From: Seiridium cupressi | Taxonomy: Eukaryota > Ascomycota > Sordariomycetes > Amphisphaeriales > Sporocadaceae | Assembly: GCA_036674765.1 (NCBI GenBank) | Contig: JARVKI010000032.1 | Span: 186,001 to 250,000, forward strand | Reading direction: 5' to 3' | Length of the DNA: 64,000 nt | In this document: positions 33,066 through 45,060 of the stretch, in pieces | Layout: each line of letters begins with the position of its first letter | Numbering within the stretch: the first letter of the stretch is position 1 | Made by a program: the position numbers and the translations under genes | Notes under the pieces: model-generated | The model's database searches: none | What the model saw: the letters and a program-made list of their open reading frames with translations, nothing else | What the model was told of the DNA's origin: nothing

Positions 33066-34371
33066 GATGCATGAAAGAAAGGCAGACTAAGACATATTCC
33101 CTGGTGGGACCGCAAGGATCAGGAGTTAGGAATGGGATTGGGCAAGGAATAGCCACAGAAAGCTATTCAGTTGTTTCCTAATGACAGTTGAGGTAACAAT
33201 GGAGGCGGGGTGATTCTACTGCGCGAGGAATCCGCTTACATTGTATTCCTGCTATGGCTATGAGGGGGAACTATGCCAGTTCTCAGGCTAGTCGGCTAGT
33301 CGGCTAGTCAGCTAGTCAAGGACTGGTTTAAGAGATACCTAATATGAGTTGATGACTAATGACTTGCCATGTGTAGGCCGCCTGTAACCACGTTCGTAAG
33401 GTCAAATTGCATGGACCAATTCAGAGATTCGAAGGAGAAGTTGTCAGTCGGGATTAGTAAACGCAGAGGTGGCTGGTCGAGGTAGATCTCGACTGGTTCA
33501 TCTGTCGTATTCCTTACGTCTTTCGCAAGGCCCGTATACAAGAGCGCTCTTCGCTACCCCGGAATAACTCATTGAAAGCGGTCATATTTACCAAGATGAT
33601 CACCTCATGTGATACCCCAGGAAGGAGCTAGCGCTGACTGGGAGGTAAGAGGTAGATCTGAGAGCCCCAGCATTATATGGATGGATAAAAGCTTAATCAC
33701 TGACGTCTAGCTACATTGTAACGCTGTCCTGAAAATGCGAGCCCGGCGCAGTACTTAGAAGACAGTCTGTCCATAATTAGTTGGGTTGGTGAGGTCTGCC
33801 ATGACAGATCAAAGCTGCAGACAATGGAAAGTAATTCAAAGTGAGAAGAAAGCATCCGACAGCCAGATAGTGACGATCCAGGCAGTGGCAAGTCTAGCTA
33901 TTTTTGCCGTGAGTCCGGACTAATTCGAGGGCTGCCATTGGCTAATTCAGACCAGAAATTTTTAAGCCAATGTAATGATTGGAGAATCTATGTTGGTAGC
34001 CTCTTACAGCCCTTGAGAATCGCTGGGGGTTTTAGTGCCTTATCAGTACCCTTGCAGATCCTCGTGAGGAGGTGAGTTGGACTGCACTTACATACCAACA
34101 GTACAGCTAAGCAATAGCAGAGCCGACCTCCAAGGAGCTGCGGAGTTTACAACCATGCCATTGTTCAGACCAATGAGAAAGATACACTGTGCTTTTTGTT
34201 GCCTGTTGCACATACACTCCATAAAGAATATCTTCGATTTTGTGGGAAGAATCTACATTCACAGGACCATGCACGATAATGGAGAACAGGGCCGATTAAG
34301 ATTGGGGACTTTGTTCGTGTTCTAGAACTAAGAAGTAGGGCTTTGGATATTAATCCTATCGACGATATACT
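33066..34371. other. Intergenic region with a short tandem repeat and possible gene remnant
   Basis: It contains the 8-bp tandem repeat listed separately. On the minus strand, about 33590..33356, a protein-like segment (starting MTAFNELFRGSEER, then in a shifted frame LAKDVRNTTDEPVEIYLDQP) is present but needs a one-base frame change, so it may be a gene remnant. Nothing else is seen. Confidence 0.4.
33286..33317. repeat. Tandem repeat, four 8-bp units
   Basis: Three exact copies of GGCTAGTC followed by one with a single change. The unit is partly self-complementary (CTAG core). Confidence 0.85.
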
Positions 34372-36823
34372 TTATTGGATTTGCAGCGATTTAGGGAGGC
34401 TATCTTCAGATGGGATCTGACCACATGATAAAGAATAATCCACGATTGCTGCGATCTTGAGGTAGCTCGGTGTCCTCTTGATCACGAGCTCAAACCATAA
34501 GTTTCCTTCACGACAGGAGTTTTCCCGCGCCCCATCCAATCGGCCTACGACTTCTTCAATTTCATCATCTACCAACGATTTATCCGTGAGTTCGTTGGCC
34601 ACAATGTAATCCACGATCCCGCGCACACGTGAGACTACATTATGAGCGCTTTCGTAGAGATCTGAGAATTCTCGAAGGACGTCGGTGTATAAATCGGGGT
34701 TTACCTTTTGCTCTTTCTCCGGCGCTTTCGGAACGGTATCGACAAATTCATCGCCTAACCTACTCCAGATGAAGGGGTAAGTTGTTAATGCAACACTGGG
34801 CAATGTCAGATGGAAGGATTGACCAATCTGGAAGAGAGCTACTTTCTTACAATGTGTTTGGTAGGTATCTGATAAGTCCAAGGGACTCTAGTTCCACTAA
34901 ATGATCCCTTATGTCGCGAAATTGACCGTCAATCTGGGATGCGACCAAGCATGTATTGTGCCTCTCGCCATCCACGCGAGAAAGGTTGGAGAGGAGTAGT
35001 ATTTGATCATACAGCACCAACTTGGCAGTACTATCGATATTTATAAGCAACACTGAGAAATTGATAGGAGAAAAACCTACTGATAATATATATATGCCAT
35101 GTTGGTGAAGAGGATCAGTGAGTCGTGTACTTTAGAAAACCGCACCTGAGCTTGGAAGGTGACGAAAGTCTTTTCGTACCACCTTTGCAATGACTCCAAG
35201 CAGTCTGTAATATTCGAAAGTTTCTGTTCCGAGTCCAGGAGGTTATGCATACCGTCTGTGGGAAAACAGACAACAAGAACCCCATTGAGCGTGATGGCCA
35301 GTTCGCAGAGCGAGACTACCAGCTGTACTAGAACCTTTTTCGCAGACGGGCTGTACACGCTGTGACCAAGAATCTCACTCTCGAAGTCACGCTGTGAAAG
35401 TCCAGACTGACTAAAATCGAAGTCTCCGGATCGAATTTGCAAAGGTCGCCGCAGCCCCAGCGCCATAATCGTATCGCGTAAGACACAACACCACCAGAGA
35501 CGCTTCAGTGTTGACCTTTCTGACTCGGGATCTCTCATGTAATAGCGGTCCGCTTGTGCACTGCGCGCGTAGTGAATAGCCTTGCCTAACCAAAGAGTGT
35601 TGGTCCGATCGCTGACGTCTGGTACGTGATACGTAAGCATAAGTGCGACTTGAGCACTAAGAATGTCATCATGATTATGGTGCTCAATGTCGAAGAGGCG
35701 CTGCATGGCGTTGTTAAAAATGCTAGCCAACTAGGTATCTAGGTTAGACAAGTAGGTTCATCGCACCTTTGCTCTAGAATAAAATTCCGCACGCGCTTCA
35801 GGAACCGAGGCGAAACCCAGTCGCTGGAGGGTTGCCAGTGTGACGTACTTGGCGGATTGTCAGTGCCTATCAAAGAGGGGCAGCATGGCTTTCCAGTGAG
35901 GGTGTAGGAAGGCTTACCGGACAGGAGATGAAGAGTATGGCTTGAAAAACGATTAATGATAGCTTCCGCTCAGCTGGCGGAGCCGTCGCCTCGGTTGCAT
36001 AAGTCGTCCAAAACTCGGCTTCATTCAGTAGTGGAAGGAAGCAATGGACGTGCGTAAAGTACTCGTTCACAAATTCATCTAGGATTTGTTTCACTGGTAA
36101 TTGAAGGCAACCGCTCTGTTCCAGGAATGATAGATCGAGCTGTGAAAGTTGCCACATGGCACCAGCATCGATAAAGGGGTAGCTCACAAAGAGAACGAAT
36201 TTGCCAATCCCTTGGGCGGACTGGCTTGGTACGGAATGGACTGTCGCACATCAGTAAATGCCTAGAAGGAGACACAGTAGGAAGGAATAGATTTGGAAGT
36301 ACATACTTGGCCTGTTTAGTCCCATTGTCGAACCATCCAAAGTATCGTCAAAGACGCCAGAAAACAGATCTTGCCAATGAAGATCATGGGTCGGTTCCAA
36401 GTCGCCTCCAATGTTCGGTAAGTCATCGCATGGTAGGCCGGGCAAGAGCCCATCGGTTAGAATGTCGGATGCTGTGGCCGTGCGCTGGTCGTCACGACAT
36501 TCCTGATCGGCATCTTGCCTAGATGTAGCTCAGTATCCGATCAAGCACGGCACAGAAGGTGGAAGGACCTATCACCATTTACGCGCCCTTGGCAGAATGA
36601 CACATTCTACGCCGTCCAGACCACAATTCATGCACGGCGGACCATGCTTGAGCACGTCGCACCTCACTTTCCGTCTTCTGCACCCAGCGCATGCTCGACG
36701 AGCTCTTTTCCTTACGGGTTTTTGAACGACCGGAAGTATTGGCACGTTTTCGAGGTCATCTTTGTCATCCACTGATATGCTGACCTCAACGTCTCTTACA
36801 TCTTCCAACGTCTCTTGTGCCAT
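34372..36823 (-). CDS. Zn2Cys6 fungal transcription factor
   Basis: Minus strand, seven exons: 36823..36576, 36518..36307, 36240..35918, 35847..35767, 35730..35081, 35030..34851, 34795..34372; 705 residues, closing in frame. Seen: an acidic N-terminus, a basic KPVRKRARR run, then the binuclear zinc cluster with Cys45, 48, 55, 64, 67 and 74 (CX2CX6CX8CX2CX6C). The fungal transcription factor middle-homology region follows (FVLFVSYPFIDAGAMWQLS, then YVTLATLQRLGFASVPEARA, then RSTLKRLWWCCVLRDTIMAL). Known: these proteins bind CGG-type half sites as dimers and commonly regulate metabolic clusters. Position at the left edge of the SDR/hydrolase/AtuA block suggests it controls that block. The intron between exons 4 and 5 would be only 36 nt with a weak GTGCGA donor, so that junction is uncertain. 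Confidence 0.85.
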
Positions 36824-37686
36824 TCTGCGCCCTGATATTTATGGCGTCCTTGTTCCTCTTCACTCCGACCCTCGGGATAAACTCCTTTGAGTCTAGCGTT
36901 TTTCCACGATGGCCAGTGCCGCAGGTTAGTCAACAGGGTGGAAGAGCTATTCTAGGAAAGAAAATCAATAATATGGTCTGGATTGATATAAGCCCAGCCT
37001 GGTCCTCTTCTGGGTGATGTGCTGGCACTCATACGTCATTGACCTACAGAACTATCTCCGACGACTTCTCATATTGAACCAGCATTGCCATTGGTCGGAC
37101 TTGCTTCGGGCCTTTTACCGATCAGAGTGGGTCTTTCCTTACATACCTATTCCTCGGAGTTTGTGCTCTTCGGCTTTTGCCGTGCAACACTCGTTTAGCT
37201 GCCATGTCGGCAATGTCCAATCCCGAGCGCTAGTGCACCTCTCTTCCACGTTGGCAGGTGACTGTACGAAATATTCACAAATAGGAATAATGAAGAGAGG
37301 TTGAAAAGCATGTTAGGAAGAGGACCCCAGGGGGATATGAGAAGAGGAAGGAGGGAAGAAAGACAAACAATAATGCGTAAGATATCGATGGATAATTTGT
37401 TAATGTAATCAATTTCTGCTTGTGGGAACAAATAAGATAGGTTATCAACATTTCCGGTGTCTAAAATGATGGTGTTTGTAGAATGCGGAGAATTACCAGT
37501 GTTATTAAAAGCCTATCATAATGGGACCGAGAAGACGTCGCAACCAAGTTGCAGCCTCGAAAGGACCGTCCGCCATGCCCCGGTGGGTAGCAATCATGTG
37601 ATTTATTCCAATCAACCATCCTCTTCCACAGATTAAAGTTGTTCCAAATGTGTGAAGCTATCTTTTCAGAGCTTTCGCAAAACCAC
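36824..37686. other. Intergenic region
   Basis: Between the regulator's start (minus strand) and the 3' end of the SDR gene (also minus). It holds the regulator's promoter. No gene is seen. Confidence 0.5.
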
Positions 37687-39013
37687 TTAGGTCGTGCTTA
37701 CAATGGATTCCGAAGTTGCTAGTACAATCTTTTGCCAGTCCATCAGAAAGTCTCCTTCATGGTAGTCATCGTGATTCATATCCATATAGCCCTCAGGTGC
37801 TTCTTCCCGGGGTACAATACCGAACGAGCGGCCTTACAAATCTATTGTCAGCCTTGCTTCTCATCACACATGGCATAAATGGTCGATATTACCGTTAATT
37901 CCTTCATCTGCAACGATATTGAGCATCGCGCGAGCGCAATCCTCTACCCTCGCAAATTTGACGCCTTTTGAAGCAAGATATTCGACGACACTATCTGGCA
38001 AGATAGGCGTGCGGACATACCTAAGAGGGTTTGGAGGTCAGCTGCGAACCATGGTCTTCAACTATCATATGCGATACAATAACAACAGTTACGTACCATG
38101 GGGCGACAAAGTTGACCCTGATGTTGTCTCTCCATGAGATCCGGCGAAGATTGCGGAACAATCCTCGCGCACCCCATTTGGACATGTTATATTGTGGCGA
38201 CCCAGGCTGGTCAGCGTAAGCTGCAATACTCCCTTTGATTATCAAGCAACGATCCCGGGGGATGTTTGGAGTCTGGCGCCTGAAGTAATGCATTGCCAGG
38301 TTTGCCGTGTATGCCGCACCAGTCAGATTGATCTCCATGATGCGCAGGTCCGGTTTGATAGGCGGTTGCGATGGATCTGCCAAGCAGAAGTGATGAGTTG
38401 AAAAGCAAGGGACTTTCCCATCAGCCATTCCGAAATTGGGGCCAGAGCTCACCTTGCACAGTGTTGAGGTCATCTGCCCCAAAAACTCCCGCATTCGCTA
38501 TGACAACGTCGATGCTCTTGAATGGGGATGCGGTGACGGCAGCCTCAAATACGGCAACCTGTTGATCCCAACTGCGTACGTCGCATTTTATAAACTTTGC
38601 CTTGCTAGAAACCTCTTGCATCAGTGATATTTCTGTTGCTATCTGGCAATGAATCCAAGTTGAGGATCACGTACGGCGCGAGATCTGCCTCGACCTTTCT
38701 GCCTGCAAGCTCATCGTAGTCGGCGATAGTAACGAAAGCGCTGTGAACTTGGAGTTAATCTACTTAATGGGCTCGGGGCATAGAGGGAATTGGGGATTTG
38801 GCCATTACCCAGCATTGACAAATGCTTTCGTGTATGCTAGACCAAGACCACTTGCTCCTAATTTAGCAATCAGCACCTTACCATTTCGCCAAGACGATCA
38901 CAGTGGATTCTCTTACCTCCGGTAATGATTATGGATCTGTCTATTAGTTTGTCGAGTTCAAAGCGCTGAGACACATCTACAGCGCCTGTATCCCTGTACT
39001 CGGGGACTGACAT
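37687..39013 (-). CDS. Short-chain dehydrogenase/reductase
   Basis: Minus strand, seven exons: 39013..38917, 38857..38809, 38740..38695, 38642..38453, 38376..38097, 38020..37893, 37832..37687; 311 residues. Seen: the nucleotide-binding ITGGASGLGLA split by intron 1, an acidic residue in TIADYDE at the end of beta-2 (NAD preference), CDVRSW, VVIANAGVF, a catalytic GSIAAYADQPGSPQYNMSK with Tyr and Lys, and VNFVAPWYVRTPIL. Known: this motif set is that of classical NAD-dependent SDRs close to 15-hydroxyprostaglandin dehydrogenase-like fungal enzymes. Exon 3 is uncertain: a GTCGAG donor gives the natural sequence ELAGRKIATEIS, whereas the better-looking GTACGT donor 20 bases on breaks the frame. 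It probably oxidises a secondary alcohol made by its cluster neighbours. Confidence 0.85.
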
Positions 39014-39652
39014 GGCTTGAACAGAGAGTCCCACTATTCTGGACCGGCAATTTAGTATACGGATCAAACCCGTATGCGTAGCTTCAAAAAACACTTAGGT
39101 TGCTAGTTTATAGCATCATGAGCTTTGTGCAAGTATCACAAATTAATAGAGCCATCTAGCGGATAATGATACAGATGAATCAATCCCAAAGAAAGAAAAA
39201 GTGGACGGGACTAAATGAAAATGGCCGTTCAAAATTCGGTCCCTATCTCCGAGATGGAGGGTACCGTGACATGTAAAATACGGAATCGGAAACCAAAGTT
39301 GTACTGCATGCATATGGTAAAGGTGGCTTGCTACACGGGGAACGCCTAGCTCATCCCGACAACGACGGTCTATCCGAGGTCATCGGCAGCAGGGCCGAAA
39401 TTTCCGGATTTTGAGGACAAGACTGAATGACCTTGCTTCTCACCAATATACTTCTCTGCAGAAGTCTGAGCGAAAAGCCAGCACATAAATCTCTCTTGGT
39501 TGGATTTATCTCTCTATTTTCGTCAGGGGTCTCTTCGCTGACTAATCGTCACTGATTTTGTCCCCCAACGCGAAAGCTAAGTTCGAGCCTGGGTTTCGCA
39601 ACCGCTGCCCCCATGATTGCCATTTTTTCAGACCTATAATCTTTTGAGAGAC
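39014..39652. other. Divergent promoter between SDR and HSL-type hydrolase
   Basis: About 640 bp separate the two start codons on opposite strands, so a shared promoter region is likely. No distinct operator was recognised by eye. Confidence 0.5.
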
Positions 39653-41055
39653 ATGGAAAGCCTTCTTAATGGCAGTGCTGGCGCCAGTCAGTATTCTTAT
39701 ATGTCCAAAATGAGCCCTGAGTGGGCCAGAGTAGCGCCCGAGCACGAAAAGATAGAAAGGGTTATTGAGACGCTGTATGGTCTGCCAATAGCAGAGTTCC
39801 GCAAGGTCCCGTACAGGCCTCCGCCTATTTCAACTGATGTACCTATACCAGGATGTGATATTAGTATCAGAGAGGCAAAGGTCCCCGTACGAGATGGCCA
39901 TGATATCAGTATACGTATCTATGAGCCCCTCAACTTAGGCCAAAATCATATGCTGTTCTTCAATATACACGGAGGAGGTATTTCAATTCAAAGAACCAAT
40001 TCGGTCGGCTCCTAGGCGAAACAAAGTTTAACATTATTATAGGATGGACTGTTGGTAGCCCAGAGACAGAAGAAGCCCAGAACCGTCTTATTACCGCGAA
40101 AACTGAAGCTGTTGTTGTAAGCGTGGATTACCGAAAGTATAACATCCCCTGCATTCATATCTCCCGACTATCCCTCACTGACGCTTTTCAGGGCACCCGA
40201 ATATCCTTTCCCCTACGCCCTGAACGATTGCTACGACGTTCTCTTATGGGTACGGTAATTATTGCGTGAAACTTACTTCGTAAGTTGGAAGATTAAAATC
40301 TCATAGTGTATATCATCATCGAAGTCGCTAGGGGTGGAAAAGGATAGCATCATTCTTGGTGGCGGTAGCGCGGGGGCAAATATTGTAAGCTCGTGATGCA
40401 TCACCATATCTCCTGCAATTATTTCTAATGCTTTTTAGGTGGCCGCTCTGGCTCAAATAGTACGTGATGAGGGCATAAATGGTATCATTGGGCAGGTGCT
40501 CAATATTCCTGTAACGTGTCATCCAGACCATTTCCCTCGGTCCAAGTACGAATACGGTTCTTACACGCAAAATGCGAACGCGCCAATCGTCAATGCAGCA
40601 CGCATGCGGCTATACTGGTCTTACTATCTTCCCAGCGGTGCAGCAGATCCACGCGCAAGTCCGCTTCTGGCGAGATCTCTGGCTGGCCTACCACCAGCAC
40701 GTCCGTCATATCAGTTCTTCCAAGTTCGAGGATATAGATGAGAACTAACAATCAATAGTGATCCAAGTCGCTGGCATGGATCCGCTGCGCGACGAGGGCC
40801 TGGCCTACGCCCAAGCGCTGAAAGACAGTGGGTAAGAATACGATAGTCTACATATTTATTGCGATGCTCCATCAAATGCTGACATGGGTTTTCAACAGAG
40901 TAGAAGTGTCTCTAGTGGCACATCCTGGCTTGCCACATGCATTCTATACGTACCCTCGCTTGGAGTCGACACGAGAATATTATGATATCATGATAAACTG
41001 GATAAAGAAACTTGACGAGAATAGGAGTAAGAAAATATATAGTCACAATGCGTAG
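39653..41055 (+). CDS. Alpha/beta-hydrolase, hormone-sensitive lipase (HSL) type esterase
   Basis: Seven exons: 39653..39977, 40043..40136, 40192..40249, 40307..40384, 40439..40700, 40759..40831, 40899..41055; 348 residues. Every intron was needed to join motifs in frame. Seen: the oxyanion FFNIHGGGW (about 102-110), VVVSVDYRKAPEYPFPYALND, the nucleophile elbow GGGSAGAN (GxSxG), the acid in QVAGMDPLRDEG, and the catalytic His in HPGLPHAFYTYP. Known: these are the complete signatures of fold-3 (HSL) esterases/lipases of about 320-350 residues. No signal peptide, so intracellular. In this context it could cleave an ester or lactone intermediate; the specificity is not visible. Intron 5 uses an unusual GTCCGT donor. 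Confidence 0.88.
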
Positions 41056-41682
41056 GACAAAGAACCTTGCGTTGACTACGTTGATGAATCAAAAGTCTCT
41101 CCCGGCCACCGAACCACTCCAAATTGCTTCTTAAGCCGATGGACCTGGAGAGCTACGCTTGCCCTCAATCATCAATTATCGGTGCATGGTGAAGTGTCAT
41201 AAATAGAACTTTCCTAGAACCGGAAGCTGTGAACCGCATTCGGCTTGGGTGAAGACTCACCCCATGATATCGTAGACCATCCTAATATTGCATGGTGCAC
41301 GTGGCCAGTAAGCTTTGGAGACTATGAAGCTGACTTGGCTTTCTGTTGCCATGGACACAGTTTCCAAGCCAAGCTTGTACTCAGGGATTAGAATAATTGA
41401 ATCGTCTTAATATACTGACCATTGGCCTTGACTAGTCTTAAGTCTAGTCAAGATGAAGACAAGTTGAAAAGAACGATTCACAGATTGTCACAGCCAGACT
41501 TGTGGCTTCGAGCACAAGGCAAAATCCAAATCTATTCACGAACAACCCATAAAGGTCTGGAGTAGCGAAATATAGGGGCATGCAAATGAATGAACTTTAC
41601 ACAAGGTAGCTCTAGGATAGGAAAATGGCGTGCCGGGAAACAAATCTGATGACTCTGACCCTTGATCTCCCTGTTCATTCTT
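41056..41682. other. Intergenic region, convergent gene ends
   Basis: Between the 3' ends of the hydrolase (plus) and the AtuA-like gene (minus). AT-rich. No gene is seen. Confidence 0.5.
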
Positions 41683-43727
41683 TCAACTCAGAGATATTGG
41701 ATCACTCAAAAACTTGGCGGGAACATCCACAAACTTGCTCCGAAGATATTCAGCAACGCCCTTGCCCAGCATGTCGATCCTGGTGCTGCTGGCGGCGCCG
41801 CCACCGAGGAAGTCAAGCAGACGAAAATGAACAGCCAAGATATCGGGAAACTCGCATCGTTCAACGGCCACGGACTCCTTATAGTCTTCCCCCAGCAGCA
41901 TCTTGATGCGCGAGACAGTCAGGTAAGACTGAAGCCATTTGTACTCATCTGGCCTGCGTACGTAGAAGCCCACATTGCAATTGTCGCCCTTATCACCAGA
42001 TCGAGCGTGTGCGATTGATCCCAATGCTACCCTACTGGTGAATCCGAAGCTCTCCAGGTCCGTGGGGGCTGCTGTCTCGTAGCTTGGCCGCTTCCCAGGT
42101 AGCGGGGCAGTGATGCCATGATGTTTGATCTCGGTAGTCTGATCATTCATGACAACACGATGCGGTAGGTTTTCAAACGAAATGATGCCTGGAAAGAGTT
42201 CCATGAACATCCTGGGTGCCATCGTACGAAAGTCCAAAGACATGTGATAACCTACCCAAGTATAGTCAGCTACGTGTTGAACATCTCGATATTCAACGAT
42301 GGAACTCTCACCTGCGTAGAATTGCATGCGGAGAGCATAAATGTGCTTCCGAAAAACATTCTCGGCAATGTCCTCCTTATTTCGGCCCTTTACTAGGACT
42401 CTCACTGACACTGTACCCAGAGCCTGGTTGCTTGGGTTGATCGCACCAGAACCATATCTCTCAATACTCAGCTCCATAAGATTCAAGTCTTTAAAGGCGT
42501 ATTCAATCTGCTGCCTCATGAACCGCTCTTTTGCATCCAGGTCGAGACCATTCATGTAGAAAGTAGCTTCGGCCTGGAATCCCCCCGTAGCTACTATGAT
42601 AGCTTTTGTGGTCGGCGGGGGCGGCTTGCCAAGTGCCCCGGACACTCTCACACGGTCTTTCTCGCCAGTATTTTCGATTTTGACGTGCTGGATGTCAGCC
42701 ACGACATCCGAGTTGATGTAATGAGTGCCTTGGATCTCGTACAAGAATTGAGCGCGGACATTTAGTTCATCTACGAAACCGGCGTGTTTTGGGTGTTTCG
42801 TCAGAATGGTCGTACCATCATGCGCTATCTCTGCGATTGGGAATCCCAGATCTACCATGCCATCCAGACGTGATCGAACCCCCGAGAAGTTTGCGCCGGT
42901 GACATATGGTCCGCATTCGATGAGATCTGGTTCCCGATGCAGGTCAGCACTCCGATTTCATTCCAAAGTAGATAGTCGCAAGAACAACACTTGAAACGGC
43001 AGCACGTACGTCCGGCAACCAAAGCTCCAGCCAATTGGTTCCACGAATCATAATCCCATCCATGCCACCATGCAGCCAGGGCGATGACGGGACTGGCATC
43101 AGTAACGCGGCCACATATGACGATGTCTGCACCGTCTCTTAGAGCTTGCACGATCCCCCACGCCCCAAAGTAGGCAACGCCACAGAGCGGCTTTTTACCC
43201 CAGCTTTCGAGTGTTCGTTCAGGGTGGTCGAGATGTACGATGCCGCCCAGTGCTTCCTGCTTTGCTTTATCGACTACAATGTCGCTGATATCGTCGCCCT
43301 CGATGTAAGCAATCTTGAGGTGGCCATGCCCGTGCTTCTCGCAGATTTCTATAACCTTCTTAGTGCACTCGGGAGTGTTGAGAGCTCCCGCATTGCTGAC
43401 AAGCTTGATCTTGGTACTGGCGATGATGTCAATGCAGTCATCCAACTGTTCTAGGAATCCAACTTCATAACCTAAAGTCGGGTCTTCGGACTTCCGGATA
43501 GCATTCCATGCGATATTCAATTCAGACAGCCAATCGCCGGTAATAGCATCAAGAAACCCATCCGAAATCATTCGGAGCCTAGTTGGGGGAGAATTAGCGT
43601 GTCTGCGCAAGTATAGCCCATCATACAGCTGGATGAGTACGGACATTGCATAAGGGTAGTCCTCCATCGCCCCAGCCACATTGCCAACAATTATCGGACG
43701 TTTAGTTTCCATTTTGCGTCGAGGCAT
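41683..43727 (-). CDS. AtuA-family (DUF1446) protein, acyclic terpene utilisation type
   Basis: Minus strand, exons 43727..43010 and 42926..41683 (intron GTACGT...ACCAG), 653 residues. Seen: an N-terminal IIVGNVAGAMED start, MISDGFLDAITGDWLSELNIAW, KLVSNAGALNT, CGVAYFGAWGIVQAL, ADIVICGRVTDASPVI, then GHLIECGPYVTGANFSG over the splice joint, and a C-terminal AtuA-like domain with GSIAHARSGDKGDNCNVGF. Known: AtuA is needed for citronellol/geraniol catabolism in Pseudomonas, and fungal homologues of this two-domain length are common and uncharacterised. The biochemical step in fungi is not established. ATG 43727 is the first in frame; METKRP at 43712 is the alternative. It suggests that the block degrades a branched or isoprenoid compound. 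Confidence 0.9.
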
Positions 43728-45060
43728 TAACAGTGAGAAATGAGTCAAGTAAAATTTGGGTCTTGTTTGACGCGGTGGTCAAGTATCGGTAGTAAGATCA
43801 AATGCGGGCGGATTGTGGCCCACGTTGGCATACTATGTATTGAGTTGTGGTAATGCGCAATCTTTGTCAAACAGTATTTCAGCGCTGACGGCTTGGCATT
43901 GTCTCTCGACTCGGCCATGATAACGGGTTGATTGTTGCACCTGTGACTCGGTCACGGCCGCGTCGAATTCACTTGTAGGACTGGTACCGTTGGTGGCCGG
44001 CACATAGGCGGCATCTTCGCTAGAGGGGGCGGATGGTCGGCGATCGCCGAGGGTACCTCGGATTACTCATCTATCGTCGGGCTGTCGGCACGGAGACGCG
44101 CCCGATGCCAATTGACTCGGCCGTCAAAATGCGCGCTGGGAGGAAGGTCTAGCGGATGCGAACCCGGCCAATCGCTGCCGATCCATAGCCAAAGTTTCAA
44201 TATCGGTGAATCAAGCGCGTCTTCAATGTTGATCGAAGGAAAAGTTGCCCGAAGTGATTGTGGAACCCAGATGTCAGATCTCTGGTGTTTTGAAACCATC
44301 CATAGCTGTTTTCACCTCGTGTTACAGTTAAAGAGAAGCGAGTTGTCCTTCGTGCTGGAACCGCGGCATTTTTGAAGGCTCGTGTCCGCTTCAAAATACG
44401 ATGTATCGATTTGGGAAAGTCAGGACAAGCATGAGCCTTACCATCACAACCCATCTATTGACCATCCAACCAGAGACCGGTACTGGCCCTACTTAGACGA
44501 AACCGAGGCACAGTCTCATCTAATACAATGCCAACTTATCCACAGATTCTTTTTTTCAACGCTTCGTAGTAGCGCCGTGCAACCCTCCGACCAGGCTATG
44601 TGGAGAGCCGCTGTTCCCCAGGGAGGGTCTCAGACAGAGGACGTACGGAAGGAACTAGTGGATAAGAGGGTAGTCTTAGGGCCCCCGGCCCACTTCATTT
44701 CTGCCCTAGAACATCATTTTCCAATCAACTTCCATCAAGACTAGACTTGCTTTCTCAGACTGCCAGACGGGGCACCGGGGTTTAGCTTCAGTGCGGGGAT
44801 GCGGGGATGCGGGGATGCGGGGATGCGGGAGTGCGGGATGAATGTGGGGAAAGTGTCGGTTGGCTTCGCGTTGTGTATCGACCGGCAAGCACTTCTCCAA
44901 ATCATGTTAATACCCTGTTCCGAATGTCTGGTACTCGATTAGTGCTACGATGGTATAGTTCTAGGGAACGGGACGGCCATGCGATAGAAAAAGAAATTTT
45001 GAATTAATTCTTCCAAGCAAAAAGACCGACCCATCGAGACAAGCGCAGCAACGCGAAGAT
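43728..45060. other. Divergent intergenic region of about 1.3 kb
   Basis: This lies between the AtuA-like gene (minus) and a Zn2Cys6 regulator (plus), so it should hold both promoters. A G-rich 8-bp tandem repeat (listed separately) lies about 220 bp before the regulator's ATG. The short frames look random. Confidence 0.5.
44793..44840. repeat. G-rich tandem repeat, 8-bp unit
   Basis: Four exact copies of GCGGGGAT (44793-44824) are followed by two degenerate copies. The G-runs are spaced like those of a potential G-quadruplex on the plus strand. Confidence 0.85.

Noticed and set aside
38671..38694. GTACGT as the donor of intron 3 in the 37687-39013 SDR
   Set aside because: It is the better consensus, but it leaves the following exon out of frame with a stop after a few codons; the upstream GTCGAG donor restores a natural SDR sequence.
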